A stretch of 64,000 nt of DNA from Halopenitus persicus (lineage in GTDB: Archaea; Halobacteriota; Halobacteria; Halobacteriales; Haloferacaceae), in contig NZ_FNPC01000001.1 of assembly GCF_900107205.1 (NCBI RefSeq), forward strand, positions 465,213 through 529,212, in the 5' to 3' direction. Both the position numbers and the translations under genes were made by a program. The notes under the pieces were generated by a model, which searched no databases, was not told the DNA's origin, and worked only from the letters and a program-made list of their open reading frames with translations. Shown one piece after another: positions 8,399-16,468 of this stretch; positions within the stretch are counted from its first letter, which is position 1; every line of letters begins with the position of its first letter.

Positions 8399-9568
8399 TC
8401 AGAACGCCTGCAGCTCCTCGAGAACCGCCGCTGCGGAACCGTCGTCGATCGCCTCGCGTGCCGCCGTCAGCCCGTCCGCGAGCGTGTCGACGTCGTCGCG
8501 GGCGTAGATCCGGAACGCCGCGTTGAGCGCGATCGCGTCCGCGAAGCGGTCCGTCCGATCGCCCGCGAGGACCGCCTCGGTGATCGCGGCGGAGTCGGCC
8601 GCGACGTCGTCGACCGCCAGGTCGTCCGTCTCGAAGTCCATTCCGTACTCCGCGGTCTCGATCTCGTAATCGGTGAACGTCGTGACGTCGTCACCGTCAT
8701 CGGCGGCGTCCCCGGCAGCGTCAGCGTCCTCGTCGACGGCGTCGGTATCGCCGGCAGCATCGGCATCGCCGGCCCCGTCCGAAGCGCCGGCTGCCCGCCA
8801 ATCGGCCACCTTCGTGTAGCCGGGGCGGATGTCGTCGTATCCCTCCATCCCCTGGAACATGATCACCCGATCCAGGTCGTGGAACCGGCTCGCCGCGAAC
8901 GTGTCGCAGATCTTCTTCGCGAACGCGAGGTGGTAGAAGGACCCCAGGTGGACGTCCGCGCCCGCGGGGTTCGCGAGCGTCTCGATCGTGTTGACGAAGG
9001 TGCGAACGCCCATCCGATCGCGCCGGTCGTGGAGGGCGTCGATCGCGGGGTTAAACGCCGGCTGGTAGTAGAAGCCGAACCCGGTCTCGTCGACCATCGC
9101 CGCGGAGTCGCGGGGGGTGAGCTCGGTCGCGACGCCGAGCTCGTCGAGGACGTGTTTGTAGGCGTCCTGTTTTTGGGTCGGCACGCGGTCGCCGGAGTGG
9201 GCGACGACCGGGGTGCCGGCGGCGGCGGCGACGATCCCCGCCGCGGCGCCGAGGATCGCCGTGTCGCCCTTCCCGTCGTAGTTGGCGCCGCAGTCGACCG
9301 GGTCCGCGTCCGGCTCGGCGTAGTCGACGCGCTCGCACATCACGTCGGTGAAGGCCGCCAGCTCCTCGGGGACGTTCTTCTTCCAGCGGTTGGCGAGCCA
9401 GAACGCGCCCAGCGTCGTCGGATCCGGCTCGTCCGCCAGGATGCGCTCGAACGCCTCCGTCGCCTGCTCGCGCGTCAGGTCCGCGGCGGATTTCGGACCT
9501 GACCCGCAAACCTCGGTCATCAGCCGTTCGAGGGGCCACTCGCCGAACTCGAGGGTCGCGTTCGCCAT
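8399..9568 (-). CDS. anthranilate phosphoribosyltransferase-like protein (TrpD2 type)
   Basis: A 389-residue member of the TrpD/thymidine phosphorylase fold. The N-terminal helical domain has the TLGAFWLANRWK-type segment. The glycine-rich PRPP loop of true TrpD (GTGGDD) is replaced by CGANYDGKGDTAI, and VVAHSGDRVPTQKQDAYKHV matches the TrpD2 pattern. Residues about 280-310 form an acidic Asp/Ala repeat insert (GDADAAGDTDAVDEDADAAG) in a probable surface loop. A canonical trpD lies in the trp operon at 47490, so this copy probably does not serve tryptophan synthesis. Bacterial TrpD2 (YbiB) has been described as nucleic-acid binding; that role here is inference. Start at 9568 (MANATLEFGEWPL). 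Confidence 0.75.
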   Translation of the reverse strand: MANATLEFGEWPLERLMTEVCGSGPKSAADLTREQATEAFERILADEPDPTTLGAFWLANRWKKNVPEELAAFTDVMCERVDYAEPDADPVDCGANYDGKGDTAILGAAAGIVAAAAGTPVVAHSGDRVPTQKQDAYKHVLDELGVATELTPRDSAAMVDETGFGFYYQPAFNPAIDALHDRRDRMGVRTFVNTIETLANPAGADVHLGSFYHLAFAKKICDTFAASRFHDLDRVIMFQGMEGYDDIRPGYTKVADWRAAGASDGAGDADAAGDTDAVDEDADAAGDAADDGDDVTTFTDYEIETAEYGMDFETDDLAVDDVAADSAAITEAVLAGDRTDRFADAIALNAAFRIYARDDVDTLADGLTAAREAIDDGSAAAVLEELQAF

Positions 9569-9767
9569 ACGCCGACTTCGGGCGCCGGGCGCAAAAGCGT
9601 CCCGTTCGCCGCCGGCGCGTCGCCGATGACCCCGGCGTCGTCCGGACGTTCCCCGCGTCGGGGCCCGGAATCGGGCCCGGATCACGTCGGACGGAGCAAG
9701 ACCCGCCTCGACAACGAAACGCGCCCGCTCCGAAAGCCGTAGATACGCGGCGACCCTACCGGGGATA

Positions 9768-10820
9768 ATGAGCCTCGACGCCGACTGGCGTGCGGACCTC
9801 GACGCCGTCGACGCCGCGCTGATCGACGGGTACCAGAGCGGCTTTCCGGTCGTCGACCGCCCGTTCGAGACCGTCGCGGACGCGATCGCCGCGGAGACGG
9901 GTCACGACGTCGACGGGGAGGCGGTCCTCGAGCGCGTTCGTAGCCTCCGGGAGGCGGGCGTCTTTCGCCGGTTCGGCGCCGTGTTAAATCCGCCCGTCAT
10001 CGGTTCCTCGACGCTGGCCGCGGTACGGGCGCCGGAGGACCGGTTCGATGAAATCGCCGCGACGGTGAACGGTTATCGGCAGGTGAACCACAACTACCGC
10101 CGCGACCACGAGTGGAATATGTGGTTCGTCGTCACCGCCGGCTCCCGGGAGCGGCGCGACGAGATCCTCTCCGAGATCGAGTCGGAAACCGGGTGCTCGG
10201 TGCTCGCGCTCCCGATGCTGACCGACTACTACATCGACCTCGAGTTTCCGGTCGTCAACCGGGACCGGTTCGCCCGCGAATCCGTGGCGGGGACGGACGC
10301 CTCGGCGACCCGGATCGCCGAGGACGCGCGCGGCGACCTGTCGCCGCTGGAGGCCGACCTCCTGATAGCCATCCAGGACGGCCTCCCGCTCTCGGCGACG
10401 CCCTACCGGGACGTCGCCGCCGGGATCGACGCGTCCCCGGCGGACGTCAGGGACGCGATCGAGCGACTGCTGGCCGACGGCTGCATCAAGCGGATCGGCT
10501 GCGTCGTCAACCACGTCGTCACCGGCTTCCGGAACAACTGCATGGTCGTCTGGGACGTGCCGGACGACGACCTCGACGCGTACGGCGAGCGCGTGGGCAG
10601 CCTCCCGTACGTGACGCTGTGTTACCACCGGCCGCGTCGCCCCGAACACGACTGGCCGTACAACCTGTTCACCATGATCCACGGCCGGGAGGCCGACGCG
10701 GTGGACGCCAAGATCGACGAGCTCGCCGCCGACCACCTGCCGGTCCCCCACGAGCGGCTCTACTCGACGGAGACGCTGAAGCAGACGGGTGCGCGCTACG
10801 AGGACCTCCTCGCGGAGTAG
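9768..10820 (+). CDS. ahbAB: fused siroheme decarboxylase (AhbA/AhbB-type, Lrp/AsnC fold)
   Basis: A 350-residue protein with two tandem Lrp/AsnC-like halves, roughly 1-165 and 190-350. Each half has a winged-helix segment (VFRRFGAVLNPPVIG; IKRIGCVVNHVVTG) and an effector-like fold with matching motifs: QVNHNYRRDHEWNMWFVV in the first and TLCYHRPRRPEHDWPYNLF in the second. AhbA and AhbB together decarboxylate siroheme to didecarboxysiroheme in the alternative heme pathway of archaea; here both subunits are in one chain. Earlier annotations often call such genes Lrp-type regulators; the double HNYxRxHxxN-type motif argues for the enzyme. Confidence 0.8.
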   Translation: MSLDADWRADLDAVDAALIDGYQSGFPVVDRPFETVADAIAAETGHDVDGEAVLERVRSLREAGVFRRFGAVLNPPVIGSSTLAAVRAPEDRFDEIAATVNGYRQVNHNYRRDHEWNMWFVVTAGSRERRDEILSEIESETGCSVLALPMLTDYYIDLEFPVVNRDRFARESVAGTDASATRIAEDARGDLSPLEADLLIAIQDGLPLSATPYRDVAAGIDASPADVRDAIERLLADGCIKRIGCVVNHVVTGFRNNCMVVWDVPDDDLDAYGERVGSLPYVTLCYHRPRRPEHDWPYNLFTMIHGREADAVDAKIDELAADHLPVPHERLYSTETLKQTGARYEDLLAE

Positions 10821-10923
10821 CCCGGTTCCCCTCGCGGAGGAGCCCGGTCTCCCTGATAAAGGAGCCCGCGCCACCGTCGTCGGCGACCGACGACTATTCG
10901 TGTTCGCTCGGCGAGCCTCCGAT

Positions 10924-11550
10924 ATGCTCACCTACGTGACGACCAATCCGGGGAAGATCCGGGAGGCGGAGTCGTACCTCCCCGACGAGTCGATCGACCG
11001 GCTGGCGTACGATTACACCGAGATCCAGAGCGACGACCTGGGCCCGATCGCCGCCCACGGCGCCCGCGAGGCGCACCGACACGCCGGTGAGCCTGTCGTG
11101 GTGGACGACGCCGGACTGTTCATCGAGGGGCTCGGCGGATTTCCCGGCCCGTACTCCTCGTACGTCGAGAACACCCTCGGCGTCGAGGGGGTCTGGGAGG
11201 TCGCGTCCGAACTCGAGGACCGGCGCGCGGCCTTCCGGTGCGTGCTTGCCTACTGTGACGGCGAGGGGTTCGCCGCGACGCCGGACCCGATCGACCGCGA
11301 GGACCGCGTCGTCGCGGCCGCGGCCGGCCCCGACGACGACGCCGACCGGGCCGCGCTGCCCGTCAAGCTCTTCGAGGGATACGTCCCGGGGACGATCGTC
11401 TCCCCGCGCGGCGACGGCGGGTTCGGCTACGACCCGATCTTCGAACACGACGGCACGACGTTCGCGGAGATGGACACCGAACGGAAGAACGCGGTCTCCC
11501 ACCGCGGCCGCGCGCTCGCGAAGTTCGCCGAGTGGTTCGCCCAGCGGTAG
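10924..11550 (+). CDS. rdgB: XTP/dITP pyrophosphatase (Ham1/RdgB)
   Basis: A 208-residue house-cleaning enzyme that removes ITP, XTP and their deoxy forms. All core motifs are present: TTNPGKIREAE at the start, VVDDAGLFIEGLGGFPGPYSS, GFGYDPIF and SHRGRALAKF near the end. An acidic insert (AAAGPDDDADRAA) lies around residues 125-140. The ATG at 10924 directly precedes the conserved N-terminal strand; a longer frame from 10789 has no family similarity. It follows the siroheme decarboxylase by 103 bases on the same strand. Confidence 0.9.
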   Translation: MLTYVTTNPGKIREAESYLPDESIDRLAYDYTEIQSDDLGPIAAHGAREAHRHAGEPVVVDDAGLFIEGLGGFPGPYSSYVENTLGVEGVWEVASELEDRRAAFRCVLAYCDGEGFAATPDPIDREDRVVAAAAGPDDDADRAALPVKLFEGYVPGTIVSPRGDGGFGYDPIFEHDGTTFAEMDTERKNAVSHRGRALAKFAEWFAQR

Positions 11551-11582
11551 CGGTTCGCCCGGCGGTTCCCGCCGGCAGTCGA

Positions 11583-11603
11583 CCGCCGCCGGTCCGGCGG
11601 CGG
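11583..11603 (+). terminator. GC-rich hairpin after rdgB
   Basis: ccgccgcc (11583-11590) and ggcggcgg (11596-11603) form a perfect 8-bp stem with a 5-base loop, 33 bases after the rdgB stop. No T-run follows, so termination is only a guess. Confidence 0.3.
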
Positions 11604-11631
11604 AGGTATATGTGGGATCGGGCGCCACCCG

Positions 11632-11840
11632 ACCGCGTGCCCGCCTTGCCGGCCTCGGCGTCCACGCGGTTGCGCGACACGCAGCGTCGAGGAAGGGTGC
11701 GATCCACCCGCAACGAGTGCGTGTCGCCTGTTCGCCACTGATGTCGACCGCCGTGGAAACGAGGAGTCGGATCGCGGTCGGGTCCACGACGACGAATCCG
11801 TGAACGGGAGCCGCTGGACGGGTCAACCCTCACGACTGCG
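11632..11840 (+). ncRNA. candidate structured RNA
   Basis: This 300-base gap has no convincing ORF but is rich in consecutive inverted repeats. accgcgtg (11632-11639) pairs with cacgcggt (11663-11670). gcgacacgca (11674-11683) pairs with tgcgtgtcgc (11718-11727) and encloses a second hairpin, gggtg/caccc (11695-11709). cgaccgc (11745-11751) pairs with gcggtcg (11774-11780). A TATA-like ggtatatgtg at 11606-11615 is placed so that transcription would start close to 11632, at the first stem. I could not match it to RNase P RNA, SRP RNA or a tRNA. The 3' end is unknown. GC-rich DNA makes chance stems common, so confidence is low. Confidence 0.3.
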
Positions 11841-11851
11841 GCGTCATTCGG

Positions 11852-12550
11852 CTACTCGCGCGGATCGCGGTCGGGGCCCGGATACTCCCCCCCTACGACC
11901 GTCGGATAAACCCGTTCCGGGTCGAACACGGCGACGAACGCTTGCGGCTCCCGAACGCTGATCGGAACCCGATCGCGAATCGCCACTCCGGCCGCGGCGC
12001 TCGTGAGTGCCGGATCGAACGAGAGCACGTGCATCGCGCCGCCGTGATAGGCCGCGGCGAGCGCGGGGTGATCCCCCGGCGGTTGCTCGACGAGCACGAT
12101 CCGGTCCGCCGCGAGCGCGTGCCACGCGGACGCGAGGGCCGGATCGGCGAGGTCGGCGATGACCGCTCGTGCGTCCGCGAGGAGCTCCGGGGTCGCGACG
12201 AGCGTGAGCCACGAATGGCGCCGGACCGTATCCAGCGCCGCACGCGCCGCTCCGCCGACCAGGAGATCGGCCGCCAACACGTCCGCGTCGGCGACGATCC
12301 GGTCGATGTCTGGGCCATCATCGCCGTCGGCAGTCGACGCGTCGCCGTGATCGGGGGCGTCCCCCGTTCCCGTCTTCGGCCGCGTTTCCTCCTCCGGCCG
12401 CGTTTCCTCCTCCGGCCGCGTTTCCTCCTCCGACCCCATCGAGCGTCGGCGCTCGAGCACGGTGCGGACGTCCGCGACCGTCTGTTCCGCGGAGTGCCGA
12501 TCGAAGAGGTCACCCCAGTGCACGCTCCGTCGAAGGGTGCGGGCGACCAT
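11852..12550 (-). CDS. PIN-like haloarchaeal protein (possibly DUF7384)
   Basis: A 232-residue protein. The first 40 residues (HWGDLFDRHSAEQTVADVRTV) are followed by a low-complexity acidic linker with three copies of EEETRP from an 18-bp tandem repeat, then a C-terminal domain from about residue 80. That domain begins IDRIVADADVLAADLLVGGAARAAL and continues with HSWLTLVATPELLADA, resembling a PIN-type domain with acidic residues after the first strand. The function is not established; a PIN nuclease role would be inference. If the Met at 12439 were used, only the linker and the PIN-like part would be made. Confidence 0.65.
   Translation of the reverse strand: MVARTLRRSVHWGDLFDRHSAEQTVADVRTVLERRRSMGSEEETRPEEETRPEEETRPKTGTGDAPDHGDASTADGDDGPDIDRIVADADVLAADLLVGGAARAALDTVRRHSWLTLVATPELLADARAVIADLADPALASAWHALAADRIVLVEQPPGDHPALAAAYHGGAMHVLSFDPALTSAAAGVAIRDRVPISVREPQAFVAVFDPERVYPTVVGGEYPGPDRDPRE
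12378..12431. repeat. 18-bp in-frame tandem repeat, three copies
   Basis: ggccgcgtttcctcctcc is repeated exactly three times (12378-12395, 12396-12413, 12414-12431) and codes for EEETRP on the minus strand within the PIN-like gene. Confidence 0.95.
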
Positions 12551-12772
12551 CCCGTTTACGGACTGCGTGGATTCGGCGACTCCACGGGCACGGAAGGTTC
12601 CGAGCAGCGACCGCGATCGTCAGGTGGCCGCCGCGCGTCTGACGTGGATTTATGGTCGTCGCGGCGACCGGATCCACCGGGCGCGTACCATCCGCAGTTC
12701 CCCCATCCTCACCCCGCGCGCCCCTCCGTCACACGCTCGTTCGGAACGGTCGCACTCGTTCCGACCGGCGTC

Positions 12773-13426
12773 TCAGCCGAGGAGCGTCGACTCGACGTCC
12801 TCGATCGCGCCGGTGACCGCGAGGATCGCCAGCCGGTCACCCGTCTCGACCGCGGTGCCTGGAAGCGGGATCGTCAGCGGGTCGCCGTCACGACCGTGCG
12901 CGTAGATGCGTCCGTGGTCGCCGAGGTCGATCTCGTTGACGTGGTCGCCGACCACCGGTGCGTCCGCGTCGATCCGCACCACGATCAGCTGTAACCCCTC
13001 GGTCAGATCCCCGAGCGCGTTGAAGTCGCCGCCGAGGATCGCCGTCTTCGCGCCGGCGGCGCCGAACCGTTCGGGGTAGATGACCTCGTCGGCGTCCGCC
13101 TCGTATCGGTCGTACACCTCGGGGTCGACGTCCTCGCTGAGACGCATCACGGTCCGGCAGCCGTACTCGGAGCCGATCCGACAGATCCGGTGGTTCGTCT
13201 CGACCGTGCCGGTGAGCCCGCCGACGGCCGCGACCTCGTCGATCCCGCCCGTCTCGAGCACGGAGCGGTCGCCCCCGTCGCCCTCGATCGTCGTGAACCC
13301 GCGCTCCCGAGCTCTGAGTACCTTTCCGTGGTCGTCGTCGACGACCGTCACCTCGTGGCCCTCGGCATCGAGCACCCGCGCGGTTCGTGCACCGACCCGT
13401 CCGAATCCGACGACGAGTATTCTCAT
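12773..13426 (-). CDS. TrkA-type potassium uptake regulatory protein (RCK domain)
   Basis: A 217-residue protein with an N-terminal NAD-binding Rossmann domain (MRILVVGFGRVGARTARVLD, then VTVVDDDHGKVL and TIEGDGGDRSVL) and a TrkA-C domain in the last 70 residues (VVGDHVNEIDLGDHG, GDRLAILAV). Such proteins gate TrkH/Ktr potassium channels in response to nucleotides, which is important for a salt-in halophile. No channel subunit gene is in the window. Start at 13426, just before the Rossmann strand. Confidence 0.85.
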   Translation of the reverse strand: MRILVVGFGRVGARTARVLDAEGHEVTVVDDDHGKVLRARERGFTTIEGDGGDRSVLETGGIDEVAAVGGLTGTVETNHRICRIGSEYGCRTVMRLSEDVDPEVYDRYEADADEVIYPERFGAAGAKTAILGGDFNALGDLTEGLQLIVVRIDADAPVVGDHVNEIDLGDHGRIYAHGRDGDPLTIPLPGTAVETGDRLAILAVTGAIEDVESTLLG

Positions 13427-13579
13427 ACGTCGGCGTACGGCAACCGGCGTCAAAAACCTATGTGAGAAAGTACCACCCATAGGAAGGGTCGGTCACAGGA
13501 CGAGTCGCGACGGCCGCACGACTCCGAAAACGCGTCGATTCCGTCGGTGCATCGGCCGGGACTCGCCGACCCGAACGAC

Positions 13580-14500
13580 TCACCGGGTCGAGCGGTAGCG
13601 GGCGACCTCGGCCCGGATGGCCTCGCGTTTCACGAGGAGGAACCCGGCGAAGATGAAGAGGAACCCGACGACGGTCGTCGGCGTGATCGTCTCCGAGAGG
13701 AACACCCATCCCGAAAGCGCCGCGAAGACGGGTGCGACGTACGAGACGAGATTGATCTCGATCGGACCGAGCCGGTCGAGGAGGTCGAAGAAGACGAGGA
13801 ACCCGACCGCGCTGGCGCCGATCGACAGATAGCCCAGTGCGAGGACCGCCTCAAGGGACCAGACGACCTCGTCCATCGATTCGCCGAGACCGGCGGAGAC
13901 GAGGTGCATGATCGCCGCGCCGATGGCCATCGACCACGCCTCCATCGTCTCGATCGGCAACTCGGCATCGACGGTGCGGGTGAGGACGGTGCCGAGCGCG
14001 AAGGCCGCGGCGGCAAGGAACACGAGCAGCTTCGGGATGGTTCCGTCGCCGAGGAGGTTTCCGGGATCCGGCCGCGTGAGAATGACGACGCCGACGAGAC
14101 CGACGAGGAGCCCCACGGTTCCGAGGGCGGTCAGCCGCTCGCTCGGAAGAAGCCCGCGGGCGAAGACGGTCGTCAACACCGGCGACAGGCTGACGAGGAC
14201 GGCGGCGACCGCGCTCGTCACGTGCGGATCGGATTCGCCGACGAACAGGAAGACGTGATAGGCCGCGATGAGGAGGACGCCGCCGATCGCGACGAGGGTC
14301 CACTCGCCGCGGGTTCGCGGGATCGGGTCGTCGACGACGAGGGCGGCGTACCCGAGCATCACGACCGCGGCGATGTCGTACCGGAACGCCGCGAACAGGA
14401 CGGGCGGGAAGTACTCGAGCCCGGCGTTGATCGCCATGAACGCCGACCCCCAGAGGGCCGCGAGGAGGAGGAACAGGAGGAGGTTTCGGTAGCTGCTCAC
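13580..14500 (-). CDS. EamA/DMT-family transporter
   Basis: A 306-residue membrane protein with two EamA repeats and about ten hydrophobic spans. The N-terminal repeat starts NLLLFLLLAALWGSAFMAI with the FRYDIAA segment at its second helix. The second repeat includes GYLSIGASAVGFLVFFDLLDRLG and PVFAALSGWVFLSETIT, the usual end of the fold. Family members export amino acids, nucleobases or other small metabolites; the substrate is not predictable here. It stands alone, with a CBS-domain gene upstream on the same strand. Confidence 0.85.
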   Translation of the reverse strand: MSSYRNLLLFLLLAALWGSAFMAINAGLEYFPPVLFAAFRYDIAAVVMLGYAALVVDDPIPRTRGEWTLVAIGGVLLIAAYHVFLFVGESDPHVTSAVAAVLVSLSPVLTTVFARGLLPSERLTALGTVGLLVGLVGVVILTRPDPGNLLGDGTIPKLLVFLAAAAFALGTVLTRTVDAELPIETMEAWSMAIGAAIMHLVSAGLGESMDEVVWSLEAVLALGYLSIGASAVGFLVFFDLLDRLGPIEINLVSYVAPVFAALSGWVFLSETITPTTVVGFLFIFAGFLLVKREAIRAEVARYRSTR

Positions 14501-14617
14501 GTCGGCAGTGGGAGGGGGGACGTCCTGAGCGTTTCGAAGCCCGACGGCGGTCGACGTCCGGCGGCGTGCCGGAGCCGGATGACGGACCGATCCGGGCGAG
14601 GCGCGTCGATCCGCCGG

Positions 14618-15109
14618 TCAGTCCAACCCGCGATCGCGGACGGCCCGGATGACGTCCTGTCTGGCGATGAGCCCGACGAGCCGCCCCTCCGCGTCGACGA
14701 CCGGGACGCGGTTCACGTCCGGGTCGCCGGCGAGCAGGTCGAGGACGACGTCGGCGTCGGCGTCGGGTTCAACCGTGACGACGTCGGTGGTCATCACCTC
14801 GGAGATCGGGCGGCCGGACTCGCGGACGAAGTCGAGGCCCGTGTCGATGTCGCCCCACGGAACGTCGATCTGGTAGGTGAGCGTGTCGACGAACGGCGGG
14901 AAGCCGATCGGGATCCAGAGGGTCTCGTCCTCGGGCTCGAAGAGGTCGACGAGATCCGACTCGGAGACTATCCCGAGGAGATACCGGTCGTCGTCGACGA
15001 CCGGGAATCCCGAGAAGGAGACGCGTGCGAACCGCTTGAGCACGTCCGCCACGTCGTCGTCCGGCGACACCGTCCGCACGTCGGTGATCATCAGATCACG
15101 GGCCTGCAT
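14618..15109 (-). CDS. CBS-pair protein
   Basis: A 163-residue protein made of two CBS motifs. The first begins ARDLMITDVRTVSPDDDVADVL and the second SEVMTTDVVTVEPDADADVVL; each ends in a VVDxxxxLxGIxxxxDV-type segment (VVDDDRYLLGIVSESDL, VVDAEGRLVGLIARQDV). An insert of about 45 residues between them (LWIPIGFPPFVDTLTYQIDVPWGD) is conserved in archaeal stand-alone CBS proteins. CBS pairs bind adenine nucleotides; the regulated partner is unknown. Confidence 0.85.
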   Translation of the reverse strand: MQARDLMITDVRTVSPDDDVADVLKRFARVSFSGFPVVDDDRYLLGIVSESDLVDLFEPEDETLWIPIGFPPFVDTLTYQIDVPWGDIDTGLDFVRESGRPISEVMTTDVVTVEPDADADVVLDLLAGDPDVNRVPVVDAEGRLVGLIARQDVIRAVRDRGLD

Positions 15110-15160
15110 ATCCTCCCCTCGGTCGGCCCGGAAGGTAAAAGGTCCGCCCGCGGGACCGAT

Positions 15161-15206
15161 CGTTCTCCAGCCACGGATCCGGTCGTTCTCCAGCCACGGA
15201 TCCGGT
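15161..15206. repeat. 23-bp tandem repeat, two copies
   Basis: The 23-bp unit starting cgttctccagccacggatcc occurs exactly twice (15161-15183 and 15184-15206), between divergent genes. Confidence 0.95.
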
Positions 15207-15238
15207 CGCTCATACGGCTCGAGGTTCGATCCGAAGGT

Positions 15239-15784
15239 ATGACCGATGACTACGTGCGCCGGGTGCAGGAGAGCCGTGCGGAGAAGGACGAGTTCTTCGG
15301 CGACCACCCGCAGTCGCCGATCCCGCCGGAACGTCGCGATTCCTTCGACGGGCTGGCGTATTTCGATCCGGATCCGGACTATCGCGTCCCGGCGACCGTA
15401 ACGGTCCACGACGACCCGGAGCCGGTCGAGCTCGAGACGACCGCCGGCCCGAACGTCCGGTATCTTCGGGTCGTGACCTTCTCGTTCGAGCTGCACGGGA
15501 CGGACCTGACGCTCGCGGCGTACCGGCAGGAGGGCGAGCCGGACGCCGCCCTGTTCGTCCCGTTCCGCGACAAGACGACCGGCCAGGAGACGTACCACAA
15601 CGGCCGCTACATCGAGCTCGAACCGGACGAGGATCTCGCCGACGGCGACGAGGTCACGATCGACTTCAACCTGGCATACAACCCGTTCTGTGCGTACACG
15701 GAGACGTTCTCGTGTCCCCTCCCGCCCGAGGAGAACTGGCTCGAGGTCGCCGTGTATGCGGGTGAGCAAACGCCGCCTTGGTGA
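15239..15784 (+). CDS. DUF1684 family protein
   Basis: A 181-residue soluble protein matching the DUF1684 pattern. Seen: EKDEFFGDHPQSPIPPERR near the start, FDPDPDYRVPATV, a beta-rich core, LFVPFRDKTTGQETYHNGRY and the C-terminal IDFNLAYNPFCAYTETFSCPLPPEENWL, which holds conserved Asn, Pro and Cys residues. The family is widespread but its role is unknown. The ATG at 15239 is chosen because the domain begins within a few residues of it; the much longer open frame upstream is antisense to other genes. Confidence 0.85.
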   Translation: MTDDYVRRVQESRAEKDEFFGDHPQSPIPPERRDSFDGLAYFDPDPDYRVPATVTVHDDPEPVELETTAGPNVRYLRVVTFSFELHGTDLTLAAYRQEGEPDAALFVPFRDKTTGQETYHNGRYIELEPDEDLADGDEVTIDFNLAYNPFCAYTETFSCPLPPEENWLEVAVYAGEQTPPW

Positions 15785-15817
15785 TTCATCGCCGAAGATC
15801 GTCGTCCGAAGCTACGC

Positions 15818-15888
15818 CCGAAGCCGCCGTCCGGTGACCGTCACCCGGAGCCGCCGTCCGGTGACCGTCACCCGAAGCCGCCGTTTGG
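15818..15888. repeat. 27-bp tandem repeat, two full copies and a partial one
   Basis: A 27-bp unit beginning ccgaagccgccgtccggtga lies at 15818-15844 and 15845-15871 (one change), followed by a 17-base partial copy. It fills most of the gap before the next gene. Confidence 0.9.
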
Positions 15889-15947
15889 ACGTCGCCGGCG
15901 AGGAGCGCATCCGCGGAATTTTCAGTCGCCACGGCGTGCCACAACGT

Positions 15948-16454
15948 ATGGCTACCGATCCCACGGATCAGGATGCTGATCCGACGCGGATCCGCGTCAT
16001 CGTCGTCCACGCCGACGACGTCGTGACCGCGCTCGAGGCACGGGAACGGGGCGGCCGACGGACGGTGCTCCGGGTGACGCCGCCCTTCTCGGGACGAATG
16101 CGTGCGCGGCTGCACGATGCGGCGGCCACCGCGTCCGGTCCGGCGACGAACGACCGGGATTCGGGGGCATTCTCGGCCGGAGCGGTACACGTCGATCCCC
16201 GGTCCCTCGTCGTCGATCCGCCGCCGTATCCCGATCCGGATGAGACCGAGGACCGGCTCCGCGACCGTGGCGCCTACGACGTCGAGACGCATCGGGAGCG
16301 ACACGCCGCCGCGGTCGCCGACTGGCGGGACGCGGTCCGCGACCGGATCGCGGAGACGGTGGCGATCGAGATCACTGCGGAGGCCCGATCGCGGACTCAC
16401 GAGGTCAGAGTGAGCGCGTTGGGAACGTCGAGCGAGGAACGGGGCGGATTCTGA
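15948..16454 (+). CDS. uncharacterised haloarchaeal protein
   Basis: A 168-residue soluble, acidic protein that I do not recognise. It starts MATDPTDQDADPTRIRVIVVHADDVVTALEARE, giving a likely first beta strand. The middle has VHVDPRSLVVDPPPYPDPDETEDRL and the C-terminal half is helical (ETHRERHAAAVADWRDAVRDRIAE). No cysteines or catalytic signature are seen. Compositional bias follows the genome, which supports a real gene, as does the ATG set close to the predicted first strand. It converges on the AAA ATPase gene with a 14-base gap. Confidence 0.6.
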   Translation: MATDPTDQDADPTRIRVIVVHADDVVTALEARERGGRRTVLRVTPPFSGRMRARLHDAAATASGPATNDRDSGAFSAGAVHVDPRSLVVDPPPYPDPDETEDRLRDRGAYDVETHRERHAAAVADWRDAVRDRIAETVAIEITAEARSRTHEVRVSALGTSSEERGGF

Positions 16455-16468
16455 ACGGCCGGAGAGAA

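Noticed and set aside
11632-11840. RNase P RNA or SRP RNA
   Set aside because: The P4-type GAGGAAAGUC and ACAGAA elements and the SRP GGAAG helix 8 context were not found, and the region is too short.
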